NCBI RefSeq assembly: GCF_902769175.1 | Contig: NZ_CACXNW010000025.1 | Coordinates: 1 to 34,793 of the forward strand | Length of the DNA stretch: 34,793 nt | Origin: an uncultured Methanobrevibacter sp. | GTDB taxonomy: Archaea > Methanobacteriota > Methanobacteria > Methanobacteriales > Methanobacteriaceae | Direction of reading: 5' to 3' | The notes under the pieces: generated by a model | Databases searched by the model: none | The model's input: only the letters and a program-made list of their open reading frames with translations | Told to the model about the DNA's origin: nothing | Made by a program: the position numbers and the translations under genes | Shown: positions 26,692-34,793 of the stretch, piece by piece | How the letters are laid out: each line of letters opens with the position of its first letter | Numbering within the stretch: position 1 is the first letter of the stretch

Positions 26692-26715
26692 ATAATGTAC
26701 CTTAATATACATTAT
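26692..26715. promoter_or_regulatory. Inverted repeat ATAATGTA-N8-TACATTAT, possible operator
   Basis: Two perfect eight-base arms are separated by eight bases, a spacing suited to a dimeric DNA-binding protein. It lies about 90 bases before the AksF/LeuB-like start, upstream of its TATA-like element. Confidence 0.45.
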
Positions 26716-26800
26716 AGTTTTAAATTGAAAAAGATTATAAATTAAAAACATAATATATTTAAAATGAAATAATTATTTAAATAAATTAAAGGACCTGTAA

Positions 26801-27832
26801 ATGATGATAAAGATAGCTAGAATAGATGGAGATGGAATTGGAAAAGAGGTTACAGAAGCAGGAGTGGCAGTGCTTGAATCCATAGATTTGAACTTTGATT
26901 TCATCGAAGCGGAAGCAGGCAGAGAATGCTTTGAAAAGAATGGAACAACCATACCTGAAGAAACAATAAAAATTGCTAAAAATGCAAAAGCAACCCTTTT
27001 TGGAGCAATAACTTCAACTCCAGGACAAAAAAGCCCAATCATTACACTCCGTCAAGAATTGGATACTTATGCAAATTTAAGACCTATAAAATCATTTAAA
27101 GGAATAAATTGCCTATTTGATGACTTGGATTTCCTTATTGTAAGAGAGAATACTGAAGGATTATACTCTGGAAATGAATCTATAGAAGAAATTAAGTCTG
27201 AAGACAATTCAATTATAGATAAAAAAGCAATAGCACATAGAGTGATTACTAAAAAGGCAAGCGAAAGGATATCAAAACTTGCCTTTGAAGAAGCAATTAA
27301 ACTAAATAAGGAATCTGTCACTTGCGCACATAAGGCAAATGTGCTTAAAAAGACAGATGGAGTCTTTAAGGAATCATTTTATAAAGTGGCTAAAGATTAT
27401 CCAAATATAAAAACCAATGATTATTATGTGGATGCAACAGCAATGTACCTATTGACAAAGCCACAGGAATTTGATGTGATTGTTACAAGCAACCTCTTTG
27501 GAGACATATTGTCTGATGCTTCAGCAGGGCTTGTTGGAGGATTGGGACTTGCACCATCTGGAAATATTGGAGATGAACATGGAATCTTTGAACCAGTTCA
27601 TGGATCTGCACCAGATATTGCAGGAAATAATATATCCAACCCAATAGCTATGCTTTTATCCGTTTCAATGATGCTTGAATATTTAAATGAAGACTATTGG
27701 GCAGATAAAGTAAGAACAGCTTGTGAAAATGTCTTGGAAAAAGGAAAAGTAAAAACACCCGACTTAGGTGGAAATGATAAGACAATGGATGTTGCAAATG
27801 AAGTTATCAAAGAAATAAAGAACTTATGTTAA
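26801..27832 (+). CDS. aksF: Homoisocitrate / 3-isopropylmalate dehydrogenase family, probably AksF
   Basis: This 343-residue NAD-dependent beta-decarboxylating dehydrogenase carries the family blocks IDGDGIGKEV (8-17), YANLRPIKSF (about 90-99), IVRENTEGLYSG (about 111-122), CAHKANVLK (about 173-181), VTSNLFGDILSDASAGLVGGLGLAPSGNIG (about 227-256) and EPVHGSAPDIAG (about 263-274). The substrate loop, GAITSTPGQKSPIITLRQELD, resembles methanogen homoisocitrate dehydrogenase (AksF, in 2-oxosuberate synthesis for coenzyme B) more than LeuB. The central region, DYYVDATAMYLLTKPQEFDV, looks closer to LeuB, so the symbol is provisional. Two ATG codons are possible starts. It stands apart from other coenzyme B or leucine genes. 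Confidence 0.7.
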   Translation: MMIKIARIDGDGIGKEVTEAGVAVLESIDLNFDFIEAEAGRECFEKNGTTIPEETIKIAKNAKATLFGAITSTPGQKSPIITLRQELDTYANLRPIKSFKGINCLFDDLDFLIVRENTEGLYSGNESIEEIKSEDNSIIDKKAIAHRVITKKASERISKLAFEEAIKLNKESVTCAHKANVLKKTDGVFKESFYKVAKDYPNIKTNDYYVDATAMYLLTKPQEFDVIVTSNLFGDILSDASAGLVGGLGLAPSGNIGDEHGIFEPVHGSAPDIAGNNISNPIAMLLSVSMMLEYLNEDYWADKVRTACENVLEKGKVKTPDLGGNDKTMDVANEVIKEIKNLC

Positions 27833-27880
27833 TTATTTAAACAATAAAATAATAAAAAATTATTTTTTCATAGAATACTT

Positions 27881-27943
27881 GCAAAACAGTACCATAATTT
27901 TACTAATAAATTATCTGCAAAACTTAGATGATTTTACTAATAA
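27881..27943. repeat. Imperfect direct repeat ahead of the acyl-CoA synthetase gene
   Basis: GCAAAAC followed by ATTTTACTAATAA occurs twice, at 27881-27909 and 27917-27943, about 36 bases apart. It lies in the likely promoter region of the synthetase gene. Confidence 0.55.
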
Positions 27944-27975
27944 TTTTTATGAATTACAATAAAAAGAGGCGTAAT

Positions 27976-29472
27976 ATGTTAAATATAACTACATTTCTCG
28001 ATGCAAATGCACGTAGATTAGACAAAAATGTATTTTATTGCCCTTTAAGAGATTTAAGATACAATTCAACAGAAGTGTTGTCTATTGTATCTGGAATTGG
28101 GCAAAGCTTAAAAGATAAAGGAATTGAAAAAGGAGATAGAGTACTTATTTATTTAAATAACTCACCAGAATACATATTCTCACTTCTTGCAATATGGAGA
28201 ATAGGTGCAATAGCTATCCCAACCAATAGAATATTGACATCATCAGAATTGAACTATATGATAAATGATGCAGATGCAAAACTAATAATCACTGATGATG
28301 AGGCAAAAGAAACCATAAAAGAATTAGATACTCAAGCTTACATCATAGAAAACTGTGAAAGCTTTGAAGGAAGTGCAGTTATAGCACCTGAAGAAACTGA
28401 TTGGGAAGACTTATGTCAATTGCAATACACTTCAGGAACAACTGGAAAACCTAAAGGATCCATGCTAACCCATGGAAATTGGTTTACTGCAATTCATAAT
28501 GCATGTGATGTATTGACCTATAAGGAAAAAGATACATTCCTCTGCATTTATCCAATGGCACATGTAGGAATATTATGGGCAATAGGAGCTCTAAGAGCTG
28601 GAGCATTGACCATAATGATGAAATTTTTTGAAATCAATCAATACCTTGAATTATGCAAAAATGAAGAGGTGACTGTTTTATCAGGTATGCCTCCAGTAAT
28701 TCACACATTGACAAACTTAGAAGAAGAGAAAAGGGAAAACCTAAAAACAGTTAGGGAAATTATAAGTGGCGGAGGGCCATTGCATAAGAAAATATGGAAG
28801 AAATTCATGAAGCAATACAATATTCCTATTATAAATGCATATGGACTTTCTGAAACCATTGTAATTGGTACTGGAACAGTGATTAGGCCTGAAGATTATG
28901 TTACAGCAGACAGATATGAAAGTGTAGGGCATCCAGTATGCTTCTCTGAACTTAAAATCGTTGATGACCATGATGCCAATAAAACATTAGGACACTTTGA
29001 ACATGGAGAGATTGCTCTTAGAGGACCTGCAATAGCTAAAGGATATTGGGGAATGGAACAAGAAACAAAAGAATCTTTCCTTGAAGATGGATGGTTCCTA
29101 ACTGGAGATATTGGTTATATTGATGATGATGAACGTTTATTCATTACAGACAGGAAAAAAGACATGATTGTAATGAGTGGATGGAAGATTTATCCTACAG
29201 AAGTTGAAGAAACATTAATCAAATATCCAAAAGTAGAGGAAATAGCGATTTTCAGTATTGGAGATTGTCATAGAGGTGAACTTCCAGTAGCTGCTGTTGT
29301 ATGGAAAGAGGAAGAAGATCCTGAAGGATTAGTTGAATATGCAAAAGAATATTTAGCAAGATACAAGGTTCCAAGAAAAATATTTACTATGGATGAGCTT
29401 CCAAGAGTAAATGGTTGGAAATTGCTTAGAAGAGAATTAAGAGAAATGTATTCTGAAAAATTAGAAGAATAA
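27976..29472 (+). CDS. AMP-dependent acyl-CoA synthetase/ligase
   Basis: This adenylate-forming enzyme activates a carboxylic acid as acyl-AMP and then as a thioester, usually with CoA. The P-loop is YTSGTTGKPKGSML (about residues 151-164). YGLSET follows (about 295-300), then the ATP/ribose motif GWFLTGDIGYID with the Asp of TGD, DRKKDMIVMSGWKIYPTEVEE at the hinge, and a late Lys in VNGWKLLRRELRE that replaces the usual TGK but keeps the lysine. GAGGCG five bases before the ATG at 27976 sets the start; an upstream in-frame ATG at 27928 adds 16 residues without support. The length of 498 residues is typical. The substrate is unknown; medium-chain or aromatic acids are common for relatives. 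Confidence 0.87.
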   Translation: MLNITTFLDANARRLDKNVFYCPLRDLRYNSTEVLSIVSGIGQSLKDKGIEKGDRVLIYLNNSPEYIFSLLAIWRIGAIAIPTNRILTSSELNYMINDADAKLIITDDEAKETIKELDTQAYIIENCESFEGSAVIAPEETDWEDLCQLQYTSGTTGKPKGSMLTHGNWFTAIHNACDVLTYKEKDTFLCIYPMAHVGILWAIGALRAGALTIMMKFFEINQYLELCKNEEVTVLSGMPPVIHTLTNLEEEKRENLKTVREIISGGGPLHKKIWKKFMKQYNIPIINAYGLSETIVIGTGTVIRPEDYVTADRYESVGHPVCFSELKIVDDHDANKTLGHFEHGEIALRGPAIAKGYWGMEQETKESFLEDGWFLTGDIGYIDDDERLFITDRKKDMIVMSGWKIYPTEVEETLIKYPKVEEIAIFSIGDCHRGELPVAAVVWKEEEDPEGLVEYAKEYLARYKVPRKIFTMDELPRVNGWKLLRRELREMYSEKLEE

Positions 29473-29714
29473 TTTCTCTAATTAATCTTTTTTTATTTAA
29501 TACACTTTTTTATCTTTTAATTATAATATTAAAAAAAGTTCAAATGAAAGTATAAAAAATCATTTAATCTAATTTAAAAAAAATATCTTAAAACTAATTT
29601 TAAAAAAAAAGTATATAAAAACTAATTTAAAAATAATTTTAATCTACTTTTAAAAAAAAAAGTTCAAATAAAATCTAAAACAAGTATGTGAATCTAATTT
29701 TAAAAAAAAATAAG

Positions 29715-29736
29715 AACATTCCTAAAAAGGAATGTT
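29715..29736. terminator. Hairpin AACATTCCT-loop-AGGAATGTT between convergent genes
   Basis: A perfect nine-base-pair stem with a four-A loop lies between the acyl-CoA synthetase gene ending at 29472 (+) and the adhesin-protease gene ending at 29764 (-). AT-rich tracts flank both sides. It is a likely transcript end for the minus-strand gene and perhaps for both. Confidence 0.5.
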
Positions 29737-29763
29737 TAAATAAACTATTTCTATTTTAAAAAA

Positions 29764-32700
29764 TCATCTTTTTACTCTTAAAATGTTCTTATTGGTTAAT
29801 TTGCCATAAGTGGAATAAACAGTATATTTGCCTAATCCTAAATATTTAAGTTTTAAAGTGGCAATTCCCTTAGAGTTTGTTTTTGATTTGTATGTTTTGC
29901 CTTTTAACTTAAATGTAACATACTTATTCTTTAAGACCTTACCTTTGCTATTAAGCAATCTTGCTTTGAAATTAATGATGCGAGCTCTTTTTCTAGTGAT
30001 ATTGTAAGTTACTAAAGTTGTTTTAATAGTTACATTATTCTTGACTACAAATCCTTTATATGAAGCAACAACAACAAATTTCTGAGGTTTGCCATTTATT
30101 TTAAGATAAGCATATCCCTGATTATTGGTTCTTCTGTAATAGTCTTTGCCTTTTACGGTAAATTTGACAGAACCATTCTTTGCAATCTTGCCGTAATCAT
30201 CATAAACTCTGACCTTATAGCTTGAACCAGCACCATAATACATTACCAAATTCTTATTTTCAGTGATTCTCTTTACTACCTTGATTGTTTGAGTTTTTTC
30301 CTCTGAAGTGATTGGGTTTTTAATCTTTACAGTATAGGTTCCTGGCTTAAGGGTATTTGCAATGCTTACTTTTCCATAATCATTTGTTTTTAGGTTATAT
30401 GTTTTTCCAGCAAAAACAATTGATACAGATTGATTTGCCAATGCTTTACAATCACCATTCAAGAATTGAACAATGTAATTTGATCCATAAGTGTAATTGG
30501 CTGTAGGAAGATTTATGCTTGATTTTACATTAATCACAGATGAATTGGAAGATAGAGCATACATCTTTTCACCATTAAACTGGATATTGAAACTAAAACT
30601 ACCAATATTTAAATTAAGATTTAAAGACGCTTCACCATTATCATCTGTTAAAATTGTGCCATTGACATTATTTAAACTGTATACAAGCTCTCTTCCACTT
30701 AATGGAGTTCCATCACTAGAGAACAATTTAAACTTATAGGCTTTTCCACTATGGAAAACAGTGTCGACATTGCTTAAAACAATATAAGTTCCTTTTTGTT
30801 CCACAGTAATTAAATCTTCTAAATCCGGACAGAAATACACGTCATCATTAAGGTGGATTTTAATAGTGCTTTCACCAAGAGGCAAATCAGTTATAAATTT
30901 AGATGCTTTTCCATCAATGGTTCTAACTGAATAGTTTCTATCTCCAACAACTATAAAGACAGTTTCATTGATTGTATCATTGAGAGTGATATTAACCAAT
31001 GCAGTATCCAAATCAACGGAAATATGCACCTCCATATTAACAGGTATTTTTAATATTTCCACAGTTTCATTAGCTTTTGAAGTGATATATCCAAAAGCAA
31101 CAAACTCTGCATTGATTGTATTCAATCCGGTTTCAAATACATATGTAAGTTTTGCCACTCCATTAGATACATTTACAGGAACAATAACATCAGATAAGTT
31201 AAATAAGACTTTACCACAGTTTACAGGATTTCCATATTGATTTAAAACATGTGCTATGATATTTACAGGATTGAAACCATTGTAAACAATATCCAAAGAA
31301 GTTACAGTATCAATGACATCAAATACAGTAAATACCTTTATGCAAGCAACTTGTGAATTATTGTATGTATGGCCAGGATAATCCATCCATCTTAAATTAT
31401 ACAAATCTAACCACTCATTGCCATCATAGCTGAGGAATGAAATTCCTTCTCTAAAGAATTCATTATTTAGGCTAACTGTTTCAGCGATTGGAACACCTGC
31501 ATCTCCAGTTACATTAATCTTGAATACTATTTCAAATATGTCTCCTGCATTTAGAGGGACATGTTCAAATAGGTCAATAGTCCAATATCCAGTATTGGAA
31601 AATCCTGATTTAGTGGATTTTAATATATCATTTACATAAACAGACAATTCCCAATTGCTTGGCTTATCAAAATAGGTTGAAACTGCAGCCAAATACTCAT
31701 TATCAGCTGCATTGAAGATGTTTTTATACCAAACAGTATCTGTTTTATTGAAGAAATAATCGGTTTTTGCAAGGTCATATTGGTAATTTTTGTCATATTT
31801 TATTGTATCATTTAATAGGATTGCAAAACCATCATCCATGGCACCAGGCTTATGAGAACTAACATCATAATATGAAAGGTAGAAGTAACCATTCATCTTA
31901 CCCCAATGATCTCCCCAACTGTTTTTCACTATCCATGCACCTTTACCTGGAGCATCAGGAATATAAACATCATCATCCCATCCAACGATAGCCACTGCAT
32001 GATTACAAGTACCATTATCCTTATTATACATATATGTGTAATTGCTATAAGTACTATATCCAGAGCGGACAGAGACAAAAACAGCACCATAATTCATTAT
32101 TGCTCTTTTGACCATATCATTTTCAGTGTAATTTTTCCTTCCTACAAAGACTATATTCTGAACATGCATTGCACTATTTAAAATCGGAGATAAAATACTG
32201 TTAGGTGAATAGACATCATCTTCTTCAAAAATTGGACCTAGCCAACTAACAAGATAGCCTATACCCATCCCATCATATCCTCCATTGTTGGTTTCCATTT
32301 TCCAACCGTAAGGAGAATATAATGCAGCTAAATTTTTCATATTCTCTTCAGAATAGTCAATTAGAGTTACCAAAGAAGTTCCATTATTAATTAAGTCTAT
32401 AATGTCTGCATATTCTGTATAATTATAAATTAGTCCAGAACTATTCATGTCATATATCGCTCTAATAACTGCGGATTCAAGACTTCCAACTGTAGCAAAT
32501 GCCCAGCAATTTCCACCATTGCTTTGAGATTTAACTGTACTTACAAAACCATAATCAACTAGATTATAATAGCTAGGAAGGGTTTCAGTTACTTCACCAG
32601 TCTCAAAATTGTATCTAAAGAATGTATAATTATCTGCAATGACTATCAAATCAGACTTTTCATACAAATCCTCATTGTCCTTTGCAGAATTATTTTGATA

Positions 32701-32817
32701 AAGATTAGATGATATTGTGTAATTCCTATTATAGAAAGAGTATATAGCTCCTCCAAAATTACTTGCAAAGTTATTGACAAAGACATTATTTTCAATTAAA
32801 AAGCCATTATTGCTAAA
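29764..32817 (-). CDS. Secreted adhesin with papain-like (C1) protease and Ig-like repeats, C-terminal part
   Basis: This frame encodes about 1,017 residues. It starts inside a beta-helix (SNNGFLIENNVFVNN) and continues, after a possible TTG at 32667, into a papain-family cysteine protease. Numbered from that TTG, the catalytic set is Gln48 and Cys54 in QSNGGNCWAFA, His223 in CNHAVAIVGWD and Asn249 in WIVKNSWGDHWG. From about residue 450 to the end (967) come beta-sandwich Ig-like repeats with YKVRVYDDYGK and KSKTNSKGIATLKL-type motifs, as in methanobacterial adhesin-like proteins that anchor at the wall. No signal peptide is present in this frame; it lies upstream in the other frame, beyond the TA repeat. 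The protease looks intact, so the break, not the domain, is the anomaly. Substrates are unknown. Confidence 0.85.
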   Translation of the reverse strand, partial: FSNNGFLIENNVFVNNFASNFGGAIYSFYNRNYTISSNLYQNNSAKDNEDLYEKSDLIVIADNYTFFRYNFETGEVTETLPSYYNLVDYGFVSTVKSQSNGGNCWAFATVGSLESAVIRAIYDMNSSGLIYNYTEYADIIDLINNGTSLVTLIDYSEENMKNLAALYSPYGWKMETNNGGYDGMGIGYLVSWLGPIFEEDDVYSPNSILSPILNSAMHVQNIVFVGRKNYTENDMVKRAIMNYGAVFVSVRSGYSTYSNYTYMYNKDNGTCNHAVAIVGWDDDVYIPDAPGKGAWIVKNSWGDHWGKMNGYFYLSYYDVSSHKPGAMDDGFAILLNDTIKYDKNYQYDLAKTDYFFNKTDTVWYKNIFNAADNEYLAAVSTYFDKPSNWELSVYVNDILKSTKSGFSNTGYWTIDLFEHVPLNAGDIFEIVFKINVTGDAGVPIAETVSLNNEFFREGISFLSYDGNEWLDLYNLRWMDYPGHTYNNSQVACIKVFTVFDVIDTVTSLDIVYNGFNPVNIIAHVLNQYGNPVNCGKVLFNLSDVIVPVNVSNGVAKLTYVFETGLNTINAEFVAFGYITSKANETVEILKIPVNMEVHISVDLDTALVNITLNDTINETVFIVVGDRNYSVRTIDGKASKFITDLPLGESTIKIHLNDDVYFCPDLEDLITVEQKGTYIVLSNVDTVFHSGKAYKFKLFSSDGTPLSGRELVYSLNNVNGTILTDDNGEASLNLNLNIGSFSFNIQFNGEKMYALSSNSSVINVKSSINLPTANYTYGSNYIVQFLNGDCKALANQSVSIVFAGKTYNLKTNDYGKVSIANTLKPGTYTVKIKNPITSEEKTQTIKVVKRITENKNLVMYYGAGSSYKVRVYDDYGKIAKNGSVKFTVKGKDYYRRTNNQGYAYLKINGKPQKFVVVASYKGFVVKNNVTIKTTLVTYNITRKRARIINFKARLLNSKGKVLKNKYVTFKLKGKTYKSKTNSKGIATLKLKYLGLGKYTVYSTYGKLTNKNILRVKR

Positions 32818-33707
32818 TATATATATATATATATATATACAGCTCCTCCTTCAGTAGCATTATTGCAATCAAATCCAGAGTTTGTAATGCTCATATTACC
32901 ATAAATTTGATAAATGGCTCCCCCATAATATTTTGCAGTATTATTAATGAATCGACAATCAGTTATCTTTAAATCAGTGTTTGCAGTAAAAATAGCTCCT
33001 CCATAGAGAGCATGATTATTATTAAAAGTACAATTATTTAAAATTACACTGCTATTCTTATCAAATGAAGAAATCGCTCCACCACAGGATGTTCCAGAAT
33101 TATCTATCTGATTAGCAGTACAATTATAAAAAATAACATTTGAAGCATTTAAAAGAGAATTATCTCCTTTTAAATCAATCTGAAGATTATTAAAACTTAT
33201 ATTTTCAATATTAAATATTCTTGCAACTTCAAATGTGTAATTCTCAAAAGGATTATATATTATTGTATTAGCAGAATCCTGTCCATAAAAAGTGATGTTA
33301 TCATGATAATAATAACCGTTTGGAGTGTAGTTGTAAACCCCACTTGCAAAATGAAGTATGGAATTAGACAATATCCTTTCGTCATTAAGTGTCTTGTATG
33401 GATTATCAATAGACCCATTTCCATTGTCATCTAATGCATTTGAGTCAAAATAGTATTCATTTATATTTCCATTCGCAGGTTCATCATCATTTATTAAATC
33501 ATTGTTTTCAACAGCATTTAAATTATCTTCATTTGATAAGCTAAGGGAAAAACTGTCTTCATCTATCGAATTATCAGATAAAATGTTTCCATTAGCTAAA
33601 TTATCATCAGCAAAATCTACACTGCTTTCAGCCGCAAAACCAGTAGGGATGATAATTAATAAAGATAAAATTATTGAAAAAACAATAATCTTATTTAAGT
33701 TTTCCAT
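32796..33707 (-). CDS. Secreted adhesin N-terminal part: signal peptide and beta-helix, ending at TA repeat
   Basis: This is the N-terminal part of the adhesin-protease. A signal peptide (about residues 1-26, IIVFSIILSLLIIIPTGFAAE) is followed by an acidic Asp/Asn-rich stretch, then a beta-helix with repeated motifs FNNNHALYGGAIFTANTD, FINNTAKYYGGAIYQIYGN and FDCNNATEGGAVY. The frame then enters the TA repeat, reads alternating Tyr and Ile, and stops after LAIMAF at 32796. Removing one TA unit would join it to the protease frame and give about 1,310 residues. GGGGGA lies eight bases before the ATG at 33707; two upstream TTG codons are less likely. As it stands the product would be a truncated secreted beta-helix without protease or wall-anchoring repeats. 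Confidence 0.85.
   Translation of the reverse strand: MENLNKIIVFSIILSLLIIIPTGFAAESSVDFADDNLANGNILSDNSIDEDSFSLSLSNEDNLNAVENNDLINDDEPANGNINEYYFDSNALDDNGNGSIDNPYKTLNDERILSNSILHFASGVYNYTPNGYYYHDNITFYGQDSANTIIYNPFENYTFEVARIFNIENISFNNLQIDLKGDNSLLNASNVIFYNCTANQIDNSGTSCGGAISSFDKNSSVILNNCTFNNNHALYGGAIFTANTDLKITDCRFINNTAKYYGGAIYQIYGNMSITNSGFDCNNATEGGAVYIYIYIYLAIMAF
32817..32839. repeat. (TA)11 microsatellite within the adhesin-protease gene
   Basis: Eleven uninterrupted AT dinucleotides, plus one A, lie inside the coding region exactly where the two adhesin frames meet. With ten units (or thirteen) the frames join; with eleven or twelve they do not. Dinucleotide tracts of this length slip readily in replication. 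Confidence 0.9.
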
Positions 33708-33770
33708 CAACAAGTTCCCCCAAATTAGTATATACTATAAATTGGTTTGATGTTTATATTTTATTATTTT

Positions 33771-33783
33771 ATTATATATAAAT
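33771..33783 (-). promoter_or_regulatory. TATA-like element of the adhesin-protease gene
   Basis: On the minus strand ATTTATATATAAT lies about 65-75 bases before the ATG at 33707. It is the best TATA match in the gap but AT-richness weakens it. Confidence 0.35.
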
Positions 33784-33967
33784 TAAATGAAAAATTTTTG
33801 AAGAAAAATCATGCTTTTTTGATATTGTCTAAAAAAATGATTAAAAAAATAAAAACAGTAAATGAAAATTGTAAAAAAAATAGAAAGAATATTAGGTTTA
33901 TGATTAGAAAAAGTGAAAAATAAAAAAAAAAGTAAAAAAAGATAAATTGAATAGATTAATAAAATGA

Positions 33968-34342
33968 TTAACCTATTTTCGTTTCATTAATTGGACCATT
34001 TTCTGACCAATATGATTCATATACTTCAGGATCATTTTGGCCTCCAGATGTAGACACTACAGAACGGTAAATAGGGTTTCCATCCTCATCAACCATGCCA
34101 GTATCATAATCCTTTTGCCAATCCTCATATTTCTTAGGCTCATTGGAATTTGAACTTACAGTTGCATTCTTTACTTCAGAAACTTTGCCCTGACTTACAT
34201 CAGAGACATCAGAAGAGGTATCATTGGCAACAACAGTATCTTCTTGATTATTGTTGGAGCCCATAAAAATAAATACACCAGCAAAAATACATATAACTAG
34301 GAGTACTGCTAAAATTATTATTATAATCGATTTGTTATCCAT
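33968..34342 (-). CDS. Small membrane-anchored protein with acidic Ser/Asn-rich exterior
   Basis: This 124-residue protein has one N-terminal membrane segment (about residues 5-27, IIIIILAVLLVICIFAGVFIFMG). An exposed region rich in Asp, Ser, Asn and Val follows, then a compact C-terminal stretch with KKYEDWQKDYDTGMVDEDGNPIYRSVVSTSGG. No Cys lipobox and no catalytic motif are visible. Proteins with the same layout are frequent in Methanobrevibacter. It lies upstream of the adhesin-protease gene in the same direction, 260 bases apart, so cotranscription is uncertain. The function is not known. Confidence 0.7.
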   Translation of the reverse strand: MDNKSIIIIILAVLLVICIFAGVFIFMGSNNNQEDTVVANDTSSDVSDVSQGKVSEVKNATVSSNSNEPKKYEDWQKDYDTGMVDEDGNPIYRSVVSTSGGQNDPEVYESYWSENGPINETKIG

Positions 34343-34793
34343 TTTAACTCACCATATACGTTTTTGAATAAATAATTTAAAATTAATTATAATTAAAAAA
34401 ATTAGAAATTAATTATAATTAATTAATTATTAAATTTAATTAAATTTAAATTTATCTAAATTTTATTAAATTTTTTGCAAAATCATATAAAATCTGATTA
34501 AAAATTAAAAAAAATCTGAATAAAAATTAAAAATATATGAATTAAAATAAAAAAAATCTGAATTAAAATTAAAAAAAATAAACTAAATTAAAATTAAAAA
34601 AAATCTGAATAAAAATAAAAAAAATAACTAAATTAAAATTAAAAATATATGAATTAATTTAAATTTTCTAAATTGAGAGGGTGTCACAAATTTAAAAAAA
34701 AAAAAAAATCAAATCCATGACCCCAAATTTTTTTTAATTTTTTCCAAAATCCCAAAAAAAAAAATCTTTTACTTTTTTTCTTATGAATTGGAT
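34343..34793. other. Low-complexity right edge with tandem AT-rich repeats
   Basis: No gene is visible in these 451 bases. From about 34490 to 34660, units of the type AAATTAAAAAAAATCTGAAT and AAAAATATATGAATTAA recur with irregular spacing. The tone changes near 34675, where GAGAGGGTGTCACAAA breaks the AT run and long A or T tracts follow. The promoter of the small membrane protein should lie near the left end. Confidence 0.5.
34675..34690. mobile_element. Possible insertion-sequence end (GAGGGTGTCACAAA)
   Basis: The G-rich start followed by TGTCACAAA resembles the outer ends of several IS families, where GGG-TGTC-ACAAA-type inverted repeats are common. No transposase or second end is inside the window; if real, the element continues past the right edge. 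This rests on similarity of a short motif only. Confidence 0.25.

Larger units (their letters stand above)
26467..26800. other. Divergent promoter region, HEAT protein / AksF-LeuB-like gene
   Basis: This 334-base region holds a BRE/TATA pair for the minus-strand gene, an inverted repeat with eight-base arms at 26692-26715, further AATGTA or TACATT half sites near 26574 and 26639, and a TATA-like TAATATATTT at 26751 for the plus-strand gene. No coding sequence is visible. Confidence 0.5.

Overview
The window is strongly AT-rich and reads as a methanogenic archaeon of the order Methanobacteriales, most likely a Methanobrevibacter from the gut or rumen. The grounds are large secreted adhesin-like proteins, deoxyhypusine synthase, NikR, a hydrogenase maturation protease, an AksF/LeuB-type dehydrogenase, and a Mur-ligase / MraY-like / CarB-like trio of the kind expected for pseudomurein synthesis. 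Species is not resolvable by eye. Many genes start with a GTGAT or GGTGAT Shine-Dalgarno sequence exactly three bases before ATG, which settles several starts.

Layout. 1-3530 (minus): an operon of a DUF2149-type protein, a multi-pass membrane protein and an ExbB/MotA-type channel, followed by a beta-helix adhesin that runs off the left edge and is frameshifted at an A7 tract. 3787-4914 (minus): a CDP-glycerol glycerophosphotransferase-like enzyme. 5275-6503 (plus): pyrF and a small membrane protein. 6615-8716 (minus): deoxyhypusine synthase and an HTH-CBS regulator with an unusual GC-rich hairpin and repeat at its 3' end. 9292-12480 (minus): UDP-glucose dehydrogenase, HisG and dUTPase. 12551-13702 (minus): a decayed CapA-like gene. 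13940-16491 (minus): a zinc-ribbon protein and a HEPN-like plus AP2-repeat protein with an in-frame stop. 16613-23869 (minus): Mur ligase, MraY-like transferase, CarB-like ATP-grasp enzyme, HycI-like protease, PRMT-like methyltransferase and NikR. 24217-29472: alpha/beta hydrolase (+), winged-helix protein (-), HEAT-repeat protein (-), AksF/LeuB-like dehydrogenase (+) and acyl-CoA synthetase (+). 29764-33707 (minus): a secreted beta-helix / papain-like protease / Ig-repeat adhesin split at a (TA)11 microsatellite. 33968-34342 (minus): a small membrane-anchored protein. The last 450 bases are low-complexity.

Two themes stand out. The first is the cell surface: adhesins, an energised membrane complex, pseudomurein enzymes, a polymer transferase and UDP-uronate supply. 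The second is interruption: four loci carry a frameshift or stop that a one- or two-base change would repair, and two of these lie in simple-sequence tracts, so ON/OFF phase variation is as plausible as decay or assembly error. Intergenic regions hold many tandem repeats. Those with 46-65 bp periods sit at gene 3' ends and are T-rich in the sense direction, so they look like duplicated terminators.
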